Translations under genes and position numbers: made by a program | NCBI GenBank assembly: GCA_964020155.1 | Contig: OZ026561.1 | Location: 2,461,547-2,525,546 of the forward strand | Source of the DNA: Chondrilla cf. caribensis | Taxonomy: Eukaryota > Porifera > Demospongiae > Chondrillida > Chondrillidae | Reading direction: 5' to 3' | Length of the DNA stretch: 64,000 bases | The notes under the pieces: generated by a model | What the model saw: the letters and a program-made list of their open reading frames with translations, nothing else | Database searches by the model: none | Told to the model about the DNA's origin: nothing | In this document: one piece after another, positions 13,801 to 25,177 of the stretch | How the letters are laid out: every line of letters begins with the position of its first letter | How positions within the stretch are numbered: the first letter of the stretch is position 1

Positions 13801-15275
13801 ATAATATAGACTGTGCACATCATCTATATACCCACCAACAATGGGGTCATTGGTCCTTGTCTGGGTTCCAAACTCAAATAGAGTGTTGGCAAATCCAGAC
13901 ACTTGCTGATAGTACACTGAAATAAGAAATAAAACATATTATGATAATGGAAAGTAGGGCTACCATGTTTCAATGCACAGCTGCAATTTTTAACCTTGAT
14001 AGGACATGTCAATATTGTGTATGTACACACTGAAAGCTTGTCAAGATAAACTATAGGGAACCTACAAAATCAGTTCTTGCTGTTAGATGTTTTTCTTATC
14101 AGCATTTCGTTACTACATAATATGTACATGACTCTAGCATACAATGTTCAAAATTATAGTTTGTGTTAAGAAGCAATTTGCCTCAAACGTGTTTGTCTTA
14201 ATGAGTGTCTATTGTGTCCCTGTGAAAATGTACTGATAAAGGTAGGTAGCAGTTTTCTTCATATTAATCCCAAATGAGTTGCAGATATACCTTAATAATC
14301 AATAAGCATATTACCTACTGATCACGTAGATACCTTTAGATACCTAGGTGAATAAAATTAATTTCTGGGCAAATTTCCCAACCAAACACTTCCAGATCAT
14401 ATGGTAACATGTTCTGAAGATAATGTGTGTTTAAGCACTCACTACAATCCAAATAGAATGGGAGTTGTTGGTCACATAATGCAGAAAAGCATACCTTCTC
14501 CAGACCTGACAACATCGTTCAAAGATGATATCATGCTTCCAACAAGCTTTTTGTCCTTATGCAAACACTAAAAACACCAAAATACAAAGTACTGAACACA
14601 GACTCTGTGTAGATCATATTAGCCAAGTACACGTCAATACATAGATAATAAAAGGGACAATATAACTACGTTCAGTGAGTGTTAACCCATTCTATCATGC
14701 TCGCAAAAATTAAAAGGGTGCAATCCCACTTTCTTACTCATACTACATGTTGGAACAAAATTTGGTTAACGCAAACGATCCCTTAGCTCCAACAATACAT
14801 AACAGTATTATTTAGTTTTACAAAGTTTTTTTAAAGAGAAAATTCGAGCGATGCTGAATTATACTGCGAATGACGAGGAGTACTGGAGACGCTACCAACA
14901 GTACAGGATCTTGACCAGTGATAAAATGAACTATAGCTACATAGTCGATCAACGATCAAAACGCGCTATGACAGAGCGGAAGCCCACAGAGATACCACGT
15001 ATGAGGTACTTGTGGAGACACGCGCATACACTGAACCAGAATTAAATTCTGACGTTGTGATCGCGAAACTCCCGATAATTTTACAGATACAACACATCTC
15101 AGATACTGACCTGTTCCATGGATAGTAATTCTTTCTTAATACGGGGAATGGAATATTGAAATTTGGCATCCGAAGGCGAATCCATATCCCTCGTCACTTC
15201 GTCTACAAATAGTTTGTTGATCTGAACATGGCTCTCCAAGGTTAGAGCCAGTCCGAGGTCGACCGGACCCGCCAT
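3147..15275 (-). CDS. ASAP: ASAP-family ArfGAP (BAR-PH-ArfGAP-ANK-SH3)
   Basis: Arf GTPase-activating protein of the ASAP type, expected to act on Arf GTPases at curved membranes and focal adhesions. I reconstruct 26 exons: 15275-15111, 14567-14495, 13916-13836, 13590-13514, 13396-13370, 13293-13228, 13101-13049, 12433-12295, 12171-12086, 11654-11579, 11250-11066, 10997-10928, 10852-10805, 10690-10642, 10412-10360, 10232-10185, 9722-9581, 9273-8867, 8791-8706, 8509-8394, 8209-8142, 7566-7444, 7361-7207, 5268-5243, 3432-3290, 3215-3147. All junction phases agree, giving 876 residues. BAR is about 1-320, PH about 325-430, ArfGAP about 447-570 with zinc ligands C473, C476, C493, C496 and arginine finger R501, ankyrin repeats about 600-705, and SH3 about 815-876 ending VFPSNYV. 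The ATG at 15275 is the first in its frame. Least certain are the 26-nt microexon at 5268 and the exon at 10232. Related ACAPs lack the SH3, so ASAP fits best. Confidence 0.9.
3776..4568. mobile_element. 793-bp MITE with 17-bp TIRs and 7-bp TSD
   Basis: The left end CATAGATACTCTATACC is matched by its exact reverse complement at 4552-4568. The element is bordered by the perfect 7-bp direct repeat ATTCAAC at 3769-3775 and 4569-4575. A second block, GAAACTGT, follows the terminal repeat on both sides at a slightly different distance. No long reading frame is present, so it is non-autonomous. It lies in the last large intron of the ASAP-type gene. A 7-bp duplication is not typical of hAT (8 bp), Mutator (9-11 bp) or Tc1/mariner (TA) elements. 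Confidence 0.9.
5620..5900. repeat. 18-bp minisatellite (TGTACTTTGTATACCTTG)
   Basis: About 15 tandem copies of an 18-bp unit alternate between TGTATACC and TGTGTACC versions and are broken twice by TATACGTACCC. Because 18 is a multiple of three and the unit lacks stops, long open frames appear on both strands, but their translations are Cys/Tyr/Leu/Val repeats and not proteins. The array lies in an intron of the ASAP-type gene between the exons at 5268 and 7207. Confidence 0.95.
8616..8686. repeat. (AC)n microsatellite beside a splice donor
   Basis: An uninterrupted AC tract of about 70 bp. In the minus-strand transcript of the ASAP-type gene it reads (TG)n and starts about 20 nt downstream of the donor of the exon ending at 8706. 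Confidence 0.97.
9309..9510. repeat. (GT)n tract plus two copies of a ~70-bp GT-rich unit
   Basis: About 60 bp of pure GT is followed by two near-identical tandem units, about 9371-9441 and 9443-9510, each containing the words TTTGCATGTG, GGTTTTGTGG, CATGCGTGCG and TACGTCCGTG. The block fills the ASAP intron that splits the ArfGAP zinc finger and lies about 35 nt upstream of the acceptor at 9273. Its open frames are repeat artefacts. Confidence 0.95.
10100..10167. repeat. (AC)n microsatellite beside a splice donor
   Basis: A CA tract of about 68 bp. In the transcript orientation it is (TG)n and begins about 17 nt after the donor of the ASAP exon ending at 10185. Confidence 0.95.
10772..10804. 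repeat. (AC)n microsatellite forming a splice donor
   Basis: A 33-bp AC tract. On the minus strand the predicted donor after the PH-domain exon 10852-10805 is the first GT of this (GT)n tract, so repeat and splice site coincide. Confidence 0.85.
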
Positions 15276-15492
15276 CTTCTCTAGGTCGCAGTAATTCGCT
15301 CGTGAATCATACAGACCTCCTAAAAGGGAAGAAGGTTGGCCAACTATCGTGACCTCGTTCGCACACAACAATATTCATCATTTTTCCTTATTTGGTGATA
15401 CACCGGGACACGTACGTACTGTACAATATACTGCAGCGTAAATCTATAGTCAAAGCAATTCGTGTCAGCAAAACAAAGGACACGACGGTGCG

Positions 15493-17664
15493 CTAGTCCA
15501 TTGCCATGGCCACTTCGCTTTCAGGTTCTTCCAGACTCAATTCATGGAGCATTTCTTCCACACTTATGCATGGCAGGTCTGGATCTGGATTCCGAGGCTT
15601 CTTCTTTGGGTCAAAGTATATATTGACATTCTGTCGAAGTGTGCTGTCATCTTCCAGATCCTCCATAAAGTCCTCAATGTCCCTACATATTCCAAGCAAT
15701 GTATGGTGTCAAGGCACATGCAATAGATTGCCAAACACAAGGCTACATTTTCAAGCAATCTGCATGATTGAGCAGAGGTTTGTATTACCAAACACAAGGC
15801 ATACACTAACTCTGTTCGTTCAACTCATAGTAATGACTCAGGCTGTTCATATGACATAGACCATTTGATGTGTCCTTATACAGTACAAATTGATACATGA
15901 AGATACACAGGTAAATTCTGCAAAAAGCCATGAAACTATACTCACACCTGGCTCAACTGATGATTTTTATCCTAAATCTCATTCATCCAACACTCCTTGT
16001 AATATACCTTCAGTGAGTTACGTACAATGTCAATTCATCCAGATCTACCCTATACTTGGATTATCTGACATGTTCCCAAGGGACAAAACTGGTAGGTGGA
16101 CTGCAGTTGATATTAGACTATGCTATGTAGTAACAGCTTTGATTTGTCTGATGATTTAATTTCTTCAAAATTTGTTGGGTGGAAAAAACAGGAGATGGTT
16201 ATAAACCAGGACCGACTATTTCAAGTTGAACACTGAGAAGTAATTCTATGTACTTTTGATAGGATTATTGGTGGAGTGAGTTTTCAGAAAAAAACAACAA
16301 ACACACAGGTTGTACAATTGAGAGCTCATCATACATACGTCAGTTGTATGTACACTAACCCATCCTGGCTGTCACTGAGGTTGCCTTCTTTTTCTCGTTG
16401 TAATTGTTTGAGCTTCCAATTGCGATGTTGGTTCCTTTTCTTTCGGTCACCAAAAGTCTTTTTAACTAAAATCTGACCCAGGAGAAAACTGGAGTCAAGC
16501 ACCATGCAGGTAACATCCCTCTCAATTACATTACAAGCCAGCCAATTTCAGTGCAAACAGTTTCACAAAACAAGGATTTGTTACATAAAGACAATTTTCT
16601 ACATATCAATAAGACAGCAAATGGTTCAAAATAATACTTTCGCTACATCAACAGAAGGTTAACACACTAAGAGAGGTCAAATGCATTTGGCAAAATATCA
16701 GCTGTGCGCACAAGTAGGTGAATTACACTCATGCAGAGGCCATCTACTGGGCATGTTTTGTGTAACACACCTGCACACTGTAGTCAAAATACACACAGAT
16801 CTACACACAACAAAACACTACAAATGCTACATACGGCTAAAACATCATAGCAAACAACAGTGCTGATATTAAAACACTCAAAGATTCAGTACTCACAACA
16901 TCAGGTATGTCGGATGGCTTTATCTGTTCAAAGTTCTCATCATTGATGTTAGAGCAAGTGAAATCGAACCTGAGAGCAAATTGAACAAGTTAGTAGCAAG
17001 AGCATTCAAGAATACATGAAGTATTTGCAAACCCTAAAACGGTGTCCCCGGGGTGCAATAGATGACCAAGATGTGTACGAGTATGAATTTGCTTATCGTC
17101 AATACCAACTTCATTGGAGCGAACGATCCATGTGTCTGCCAGCTGAAACTTCTCTTTCGTGCAATTACTATCCTTTGCTACCACAGGCTCAATTTGCAAG
17201 ACATAAAACTCTGTCAGCTGCTGTGGACTGCAGATGGAGCTGAAAGGAGTCCTCCAAAACACAGAAGAAGATATATCAGCCACTGTAACAAAAGTGTGAA
17301 ATCTAAAATATTCAACATTGAAATTTGCAAAAGTTGTTCTCATGTATTAGCAACATCATACAAACACAAGGTGAGCTTTGGGTGGTATTATAAGAAATAT
17401 ATACGTACCTCTACAAAGGGTATATGCACACCTACCAAGAAGAAATCTTTTTTCAAAAACATACGTATATACCTTGATAGGTATGTTATTGTATGAAGGT
17501 ATTTACATATGTACCTTATAACTGATGCATAACACGGAACTTTTTGTCTATTGTGGACAGCTAAACAGAAATTCTTGGCATGGAGTGCACCACATAGCTA
17601 ATGGATACTGTGAGATGGCTAGCTACACAGACTTGACCTCCAAACGCTTCATAATTGAAGCCAA

Positions 17665-17736
<72 letters not shown>

Positions 17737-20700
17737 ACACACACACACACACACATACACACACACACACACACACATACACACACACACGTGTATCCTC
17801 ACCCTTCAACGTCTGGGGGTCCATCAACTGAATATTAGTGGTTACACGGTAACAGACAGCTAAAGGACCAAAGTTACCCATCTGCCTTGAAAGTTTTGTA
17901 GACAAACAGACAATGTTGTCCTTGCACACAGGAACAATCTCCACTGAAAATGTGGTTTTATAATTGTAAACATTGTTGTGTGGATCATGGGAGACCAATT
18001 CCTGGGAGGACTTTGACCTGTGTGTTGAAATCACAATCCGTCATTAGCTATATCCATTCAAAGATACTTTAAACTTCACACAAACAAGGATAGCCTCATA
18101 TCTTGACCACATGCCTGCAGGGAGCCATGTTCAAGAGAAAGTCCACCAATTTTCTGGCGTCTCCTTTAGTTGCAAAGAAAAAATCTATTCCATCTAGATA
18201 AATATGAGACACAGCTGGCTAAGTAGATGAACATCACTGATAAAACATTAAATTTTGAACACCTCCATTTATGAAGTGGGGACATTTTGGGGCATAACAC
18301 GTAGCAATTCTAAATAAAATCAGTTACGAAACTGATTTTGTTGCTGACAGATACCTGTGATCTTTAGTTACAAGCAAAAATTTTCTACCCCAATGTTTCA
18401 CCCTTCTGTGGCTTCTTCAGGCACAGACAACTGGAAGGCTAATGATTGGCACTGAGTAATTATTATCCCTGATAACCCAAGTTCGTGGTGTGTGTGGAAA
18501 ATCTTCCTAAGTTGCTAGTATCATAAGGATGTCTAATATACGTAGTTTGCAATAAGACATATGTACAACAGGTACCTGGATGTTCCTTTATATGGACAGC
18601 ACTCGAATGCGCCTTGTGCTTTAGGATAAGCTGCTCCAAATAGAGAAAGGTCTTTTTGTGAGAGGTCTACACAAGTATAGTAAGCATGCATTTAAATTTG
18701 CCACATTAAACAGGTGTATTTACATCACGTATGCATCATAGTCCACAAAATGTTGGGAAAAAAATAGCAAGAATATTTATGATACTATTGAAGCCTTGTT
18801 TTGGGTGAAAATACTACTTGCTTTGCATGTTAATCTTGCAAATGGCTGTGTGAGTTGGATTCTGTGTGTTCCCACATCTTTCTGCCATTTAAGACTAATG
18901 TAAATGGTAAATTTTATGTTGGTTTACATACATATGCAAATGTGGGTTAAATTGCAAAATTAGTGAAAATTACAAAATGTGAAGTTTCTCCACACATACA
19001 ACAAACATCCATACATGTGCAATAATTATACTGTATTAGTAAGGGAAGCATGGTAAACAATACTCCTATGTACTACTGTCACAACTGTTATACAGTGCAA
19101 CTTGCTTAGTGAGTACCCTGGTTAGTGAATACACTTCAATCAGTCCCTAGCTCATGTACATACACTAGCTCGAACAGTACTGACAGTAAATACCTCTGAA
19201 TAAGAAGTGCAGATTTGATGTGCCCTTCAAGGTACTGACTAAGCAAGTTGGACTGCATATACCACATACTGTATATGTACATGGGTGTAGATATACAAAG
19301 TACGTACATACGTATCATGTTAGGTTAGGCAAGCTTAGTTATTCAGGGAAAGCCTTCAGCCAATGACTACAATCCTAGTCCCCCTGGAGACATATAGGTA
19401 CGTATGTGTAATACACATGAATGTACTATTTACAAGAGATCTCGGTGCACACCTTCTGCCTGACTTGGACAACAGATCTCCAGTAGTCACGAGCTTCTCT
19501 TCTCCTGCAATCATCGCACATTTGGTTGTTCACCACAAATTCCACAACAAACGTCTGCTGTAGAATTGCCCCTCCAAATACCTGTCCAATTCGAAGACTA
19601 AAAGTAATCTTACTGGTTTCAGTCTGCATACAATTAACCACACACACCTCCTTCTGTATGGTGAGTTTCACTTTTATTCTCTTTGAATGTGGTTCAGTCC
19701 AAACGAATCCAGCATCAACCAGGTGGACCTTACTCAGTCCCTTTATCTTCTTGAGACACAAGCTGAGAAGTTCTCGCGATTCCAGTGGACAAGACACCCA
19801 TGCTGATGGGGGTTGGAGGTAGCTATACAAGTGAGACATATTGTAACTATGCATACAGTACTTCTTGTAATATCATATCTGAACGTTTCACCACGCCTCT
19901 AGTAAAGAAATACGTAAGTACGGTTAAAAAACGGGTGTGATAGCGGCTATTATAGCGCGAACGTTGTTTACATACTCTGCCAATGTGTTAACTCGATACC
20001 ACGTGCGCATGTTGATTGGTGTGAAATCAGCTTGAAGGTTTTTTTGCCCGCCCTTCTCTCGAAACCCTACCTCCGATGCCGAAGAAAAGGATACTTGGAC
20101 GTTTATTCTCGGTGAGTGCGCACTTTGTGTAGTGTACGCTTCATAATAGGTACTACCTGTGACGTGGTCCGTGTATTTTAGGATGATAGCCGGCAAAGAA
20201 TTGAGCACTGACAGTACAGACAGGATCGAAAGTCAACCGGCATCGTTATCGCTGAAATTGGCCATTTTATTTCATTCGTATTAAGTATAAAATGGCGGAT
20301 CAACAATCGACTGGAATTTGGTTATAACGCTATTAATATAGCATGCGGTATTCTCGGGCTAGAGTCCATACGCCTGAAAATAAAAGAATTAGCTGGTTAG
20401 AATAACTCGGATAAATCAACGCACTGTCGTTGTTTTCGAACGCACCAAATAAAATCACGTACGTATTTCCGTACTAAAGTCGACATCGATTTGGCTGCAC
20501 CCTACCGTCTTGGCTACTCATATTTGACACTGATCCGGAGTCGATATACCAAAAAGCATATACGTACTGTACATATAATGAGATGCACCTTTGTAATTAT
20601 AATATTATGCATGTGTGTAAATATAGACTTACCGTTCACAAAATTTACAAAAGTGCAAATGAGACGATTTTGAAATATCCTCCGTTATATCTACTTGCGT

Positions 20701-20767
20701 CCTAAGACATCCTACACACATGTTGGCAGGATTGGGGTTGATGGGAGTGCCACACTGGCAACACAGG
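15493..20767 (-). CDS. NMD3: 60S ribosomal export protein NMD3
   Basis: NMD3 is the adaptor that binds the pre-60S ribosomal subunit and carries a nuclear export signal recognised by CRM1. Exons: 20767-20633, 19822-19648, 19581-19453, 18666-18576, 18193-18115, 18017-17803, 17282-17033, 16969-16897, 16472-16360, 15682-15493 (stop). All phases agree. The N-terminal zinc-binding cysteine pairs are visible (CCQCG, CVGC, CKFC, CDDC), as are family motifs such as ESRELL, GFVWTEPHSKR, RTHLGHLL, NWKLK and the acidic C-terminus with NVNIY. Coding length from 20767 is about 483 residues; vertebrate NMD3 is about 500. The first exon with the ATG was not found: the frame runs upstream without an ATG, and a pyrimidine-rich acceptor lies at 20768. 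The intron after 19648 is only 66 nt and in frame; the intron after 18115 appears to use a GC donor. Confidence 0.93.
17668..17790. repeat. (AC)n microsatellite beside an NMD3 donor
   Basis: About 120 bp of AC with four AT interruptions near the 3' end. In the NMD3 transcript it is (TG)n beginning about 13 nt after the donor of the exon ending at 17803. Confidence 0.97.
19093..19255. mobile_element. Short pogo/Tigger-like MITE in an NMD3 intron
   Basis: The left end, CAGTGCAACTTGCTTAGT, is the near reverse complement of the right end, ACTAAGCAAGTTGGACTG. TA precedes the left copy and CA follows the right copy, close to a TA target duplication. The element is about 163 bp with no coding capacity. 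Confidence 0.7.
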
Positions 20768-21724
20768 CTACATCGGGGAAGGAGGGTTGATAAATGTGAG
20801 TGGCCTGGCCATATGTCCCAAAATGTAGCGGTGTTGAATTGGGGTAGACCCAAATGTATAGATTTTAATAGTGGGGTAATTGGGAAAGAGTCATTTTGGA
20901 TGCTGAAGGGAATAAGGTACCCTCAACACTGAGCTACCGCGACAAGTGAATTAGCGGTATGTCGATAAGGATAGATAGGTGAGGAAAAACAGTAATTATC
21001 GTTATTATAGAGATATAAATACAAAATAATCCTTAAGCACAGGGATAAAGGACAATTTTTGTTGGGAAAATCCTCTCGGATTCAGGAGCGTTATAAAGAA
21101 TAAGAGAATCTGGTCTTGTTGCCAACTGTCTTATCCACAACCTACGATTAACTGTGCTTAAATACAAGCATTTCATGTACTCCAAGTTAAACTGTTCTGC
21201 CTTAGGCAAGAAACCGACGTGATAAAATCATTAGGATGCCCTAGCTCACATTTTGCCAATGGTCACTGTGGTCTCCGGAACGTACTCCATTTTTATCTTC
21301 GAACATGTGGATATTGCGCAATCACCACGTCATAACAGATTAGTCTTGCATAGCCAGACCCATTCCCTACATATTCGGTCGGGAATTCGGTTCCGGATTC
21401 AAATTCAAAAAGGTGGTTTGTGTTTGAGCTATCGCAGACCAGGTTAAGGTCATATGACCAAGGGATTTTACCTGCGTCGCGAGTACAGTGTTCTACTCCG
21501 CATATTCGAGAGGAATCTTAAGCTTTATTCCAGAAAACTGTATACTGAAGAAAGAGTCACACAATGGTGTGTTTGTGTACAAGGATACAATATTATGTGT
21601 ACCTGAAAACAAACTGGGGATGGAATTACGTTTACTCACCTCTTTGATCAACATCCACCGATAATACATCATTTGCACATTTCCCCCTGTAGCAGCGTTA
21701 TAAAGTTGATACCTGTGTAACTGT
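20768..21724. promoter_or_regulatory. Divergent NMD3/RAB32 intergenic region
   Basis: NMD3 reads left and the RAB32/38 gene reads right from this roughly 950-bp interval, so it should hold both promoters and the unlocated first exon of NMD3. I see no clear TATA box or CpG-dense core. The call rests on gene orientation only. Confidence 0.4.
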
Positions 21725-24700
21725 ATGTGTATGAATGTTGAACAGACACGAGTATCAATTCGACCCTGCCTTATCTTCGCCTTGCAGTCTGCCCCCAAAG
21801 AAAAACTGTACAAGATACTGGTGATTGGCGATCTGGGGACTGGTAAAACCTCCATTATCAAGAGATATGTTCATCAGTGTTTTTCGCCACACTACAGGGC
21901 AACTGTATCCTTATTCATGTTTTTACCATCAGGGTTTGTGTCGGGCACACTTTCATTGTGTTACAACATAGTTACTCCATGCTATGTGCTAAACATAACC
22001 ATCATGGTTACAGTTAGTTATGCTATGTTGTGTGTGTTCTTTAAGGAAGTGTATTTCATGCACTAGTGTACCAACTTACATATCTTGTCACCATTGAAGG
22101 CTACATGTAGTGAGGTCATGACATGACATAAAGTCCAACCATGGCACTATGGGCATTGATTGATTTGCCAACAGGTACGTATGTACGTACCTGTCTCCCA
22201 TTTGTTTCATGTCATTGGATGACTGGCCAAATAGTATTGAAACACTTACCGTATCTTCTCCTCCAGTGGATGACTGGCCAGATAGTGTTAAAACTCTTAT
22301 CTTTCCTTCATTGGATAAGCGACCAGCTAACTTGTAAATTCTTAACTTCTGTATTGGATGGCTGGCCGGATAGTGTTCAAACTGTTATCTTCTCCTCCAT
22401 TGGAATGCATTACTGGATTGGTTTCACGTAACCTGTGTGTATGTACGTACGTACTTATTGGTGGTGGCTCTTTGTAAAGAAGTGATGTGTGCTCCAGCTA
22501 CATATTCCTGAACTTATCTCAGATCGGAGTAGATTTTGCCCTGAAGGTGTTGAACTGGGATGCGAAAACAATTGTAAGACTGCAGCTATGGGACATTGCT
22601 GGTTAGTAAATGTTCCAACTACGTGAAAGTGATGAATAACCAGATATACCAATCATTTCACAGTTATATTGTTTGTTTTGTTTTGTACAATTTGTAGGAC
22701 AAGAGAGATTTGGAAGCATGACAAGAGTGTATTATAAAGAAGCAGCCGGTGCTTTTGTCGTCTTCGATGTTACACGTAGTTCTACGTATGAAGCTGTAAA
22801 GATTTGGAAGAAAGATCTTGACAGCAAATGCTTCATGGCAGATGGGTCTCCTGTACCTGCAGTTCTATTAGGGAACAAGGTAAAGTAAGATTACTGTTGG
22901 TAGGGATAAGTGTCTGGCATGGTAGTAACTCCATTGAACAGATACTTTATCAGGTGTGTGGTGTAAGGTACGTACGTATGTAGCTTTGCCTCCTTGAGGC
23001 CAGTTTTCAAACCACCTGTGTTGAATACTTTTTAAAGTTGTAAAAATTTTGTTGTGTTTACAGAGTAAATGTAATATTTGTATCCCTCTTAAGTGGACCG
23101 CAGTCATTCTGTATGGTTAATAACTGGATCATAGAATCATAGAGATACTTTCCTAGCTGTGCTGTGTTGAGTGTATGTACGTACATAGCGTTGACCTCTT
23201 TAAGATCAGTTTTCAAGCTGCACTTGCTGAATGCATTGCTTATATTCTGAAGTTGTTATTTGCATGAGGTACGTATGTGTAATAGCTGTACCTATTCCTC
23301 CTGGGTGGACTACCATAGAAACAGATACTTTTGTTTCTCATCAACATGTACCTCAGACTGTGCATGCTCTTGTCAACAAATTAGACAGCAGTGTCTATCT
23401 CTGCTGTAGTCCACCCAGGAGGAATACAGTTAATGCAGTGAATACTGGTTCACCACTGGAATTCATTTTCAAAGAATATGGTGGACTAGTAAGTGAGCCC
23501 GCCTTCGGCGCGCTCACCTGCTACGGCGAGTCGTGCGCATCTTCGCTGGTGGCAACAGAGGGTAGTTGCTATAACGACGGTAAGTTTAAATTTGATCGTT
23601 GGACAACAGCCAATCAAGTCGCCCTATAACTAGAAGTCACTGGGACGATAATTAAATATGGCCATCAGCCACAAAGGAAATACCGGAAATCGGCGATTCT
23701 CCTCATGGACAGTTAGACGGTCGATTTTAACCCGTGGAGGACACTTTCCGAACCGTACTTCGTAATCCGTGAGAGTTTGGCGGCACCCCGTGCAGTAGTT
23801 TTTGCCCGAATCGCGAACAAACAATTTCAAACGAACTGAATTATATATATAGATTAACGAGTTTGGCAGATTAACTAGATATTCATTGGTACTTGTGCAT
23901 TATATTGGTACTGGGAAAATGTGGTGGATTAAAAGGTTGGACAGATGAAGTGGTGGTAGGTTAAGGAGTATTCACTGTATGTGTTGTGGTGGTGGCACAA
24001 GTATTGTAATGCATTTACGTATTGTTTTCATCAAACGACATCGAGGTGAGGCACATCCTCTCATCTCATGATGATAAATATTATTGCAAATTAATTTATG
24101 CATGTATTAAATGGTGTCTACTTTGTCCTGCAGTGCGACCTGCCTAGTGAAACGCCACCTGCCCAACAAATGGAGGATTTCTGCAAGGAGAATAATTTCC
24201 TGGCTTATTTCCCAACCTCAGCTAAGGAAGACATAGGGATCAGTGATGCAGCACGATGCCTTGTTGCACAGGTTTACATGCTGTGTGTATTGTGGTTGTG
24301 GTTTTGTATGCCGTGGGGTTATTAACCCATTCAAATTCTGGTAGTTGGAATCATATGGTATTTCATATAGTGCAGTGGAGCCCCAATAGACTGACTATGT
24401 TCACACTAGTGGTGGGAATTCGCTGGAAGTTTCAAATCAATTGACAGTTCGTGGCAACTGATTGATTAATCCATTAATCAACCAATTGTAACTCCCTAAA
24501 GTTGACGTCAACAGCAATATTGTTCCCAGACCCTCTAGTGCCCCTGCAACAAGTGGGTTTGGTGGTAATAGGATAGTTCACTTGGTTCTATGATGCAATG
24601 TCATCTGATGACAGCATCATTCATATAATCAGGTGTGTAAAAAGTAAATGGCAGTGGAACCAAACTCACTGCTTTGTTTCATTTTTGGATGTTTGATGAA

Positions 24701-25177
24701 TGATTGTGTCTCTTTCAGTCTTAGAAAAACTTATTGGTCCTTGAAACGCTGGAGCTTAATATCGCTAAATTACCGATGGCCGTTTTAGTTAGACATGTGA
24801 CAGTATTGCGGCACTGTGATTGGCCATCAATATTCCAGATGGCTGCATCATAGGGCTGCATGAACTGGTCTATTGTCACCAGCCCACTTTCCCATGGGCA
24901 CTTGTGTGTCTAGAGATGAGACTGATGTATGCTATGTATGTATCCCGATTGACCACTTAACCTTTTGCTAGTTAATTATACTCAATTGCTACGTCTGGGG
25001 ATCTCAGGGATAAATTATAGGATACATTCACATGTACGTATAATCCTTCCTTCTTCTGATCAGATTTTGAAGCGAGAAGAGAATATGGGTGGTGCTGTGG
25101 AAAATGATAAAGAAGGACAAGTCAAGTTGGAGGAACCAGCTCCAAAGAAGCAGGCAGGCTGTTGTGTGAGGTCGTGA
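21725..25177 (+). CDS. RAB32: RAB32/38-type small GTPase
   Basis: Rab GTPase of the RAB32/38 subfamily, which directs traffic to lysosome-related organelles and mitochondria. Exons: 21725-21904, 22523-22601, 22698-22879, 24134-24271, 25064-25177, giving 230 residues with consistent phases. Visible motifs are the P-loop GDLGTGKTS, switch II WDIAGQERF (Ile in place of the usual Thr, a RAB32/38 hallmark), RVYYKEA, the NKCD guanine motif split across an intron, TSAKE, and a double-cysteine prenylation end (GCCVRS). The start is uncertain: ATG 21725 is in frame, but a strong pyrimidine tract and AG at 21787 suggest the coding exon may be spliced from an upstream first exon, removing about 21 residues. 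RAB32 and RAB38 cannot be separated by eye. The introns hold a tandem repeat and nested MITEs. Confidence 0.93.
22214..22403. repeat. Four-copy ~50-bp tandem repeat in RAB intron 1
   Basis: Four diverged copies of a unit beginning TTGGATGACTGGCC and containing ATAGTGTT and CTTATCTTCTCCTCC lie end to end. They are intronic. The matching open frame is interrupted by stops and is not considered coding. Confidence 0.8.
23286..23429. mobile_element. Foldback element, 20-bp inverted arms
   Basis: The arms TATTCCTCCTGGGTGGACTA and its exact reverse complement lie about 95 bp apart, and outer bases CTGTA and TACAG extend the match with a small gap. It sits in RAB intron 3 with no clear target duplication. 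Confidence 0.65.
23436..23977. mobile_element. Pogo-like MITE split by a ~360-bp insertion
   Basis: The ends CAGTGAATAC and GTATTCACTG, and internal words such as ATATTCATTGGTACTTGT, match the MITEs at 35667-35857 and 36520-36694. Those copies are about 175-190 bp, whereas this one carries extra DNA at about 23490-23852. The insert is more G+C-rich, begins near a hairpin (GTGAGC...GCTCAC around GCCTTCGGC) and ends in a TA run. TAG borders both sides and could be a target duplication. Confidence 0.7.

Noticed and set aside
15276..15371. Extended N-terminus for the ASAP-type gene from 15371
   Set aside because: The codon at 15371 is TTG. The first ATG in the frame is at 15275.
20633..20853. 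NMD3 translation starting at 20853
   Set aside because: The codon at 20851-20853 on the minus strand is TTG, not ATG, and no in-frame ATG exists up to the stop at about 20925. A splice acceptor at 20768 and a missing first exon are more likely.
23231..23629. A 132-residue frame in the RAB intron
   Set aside because: It runs through a foldback element, half of a MITE and a foreign insert, so it is a chance fusion of repeats.
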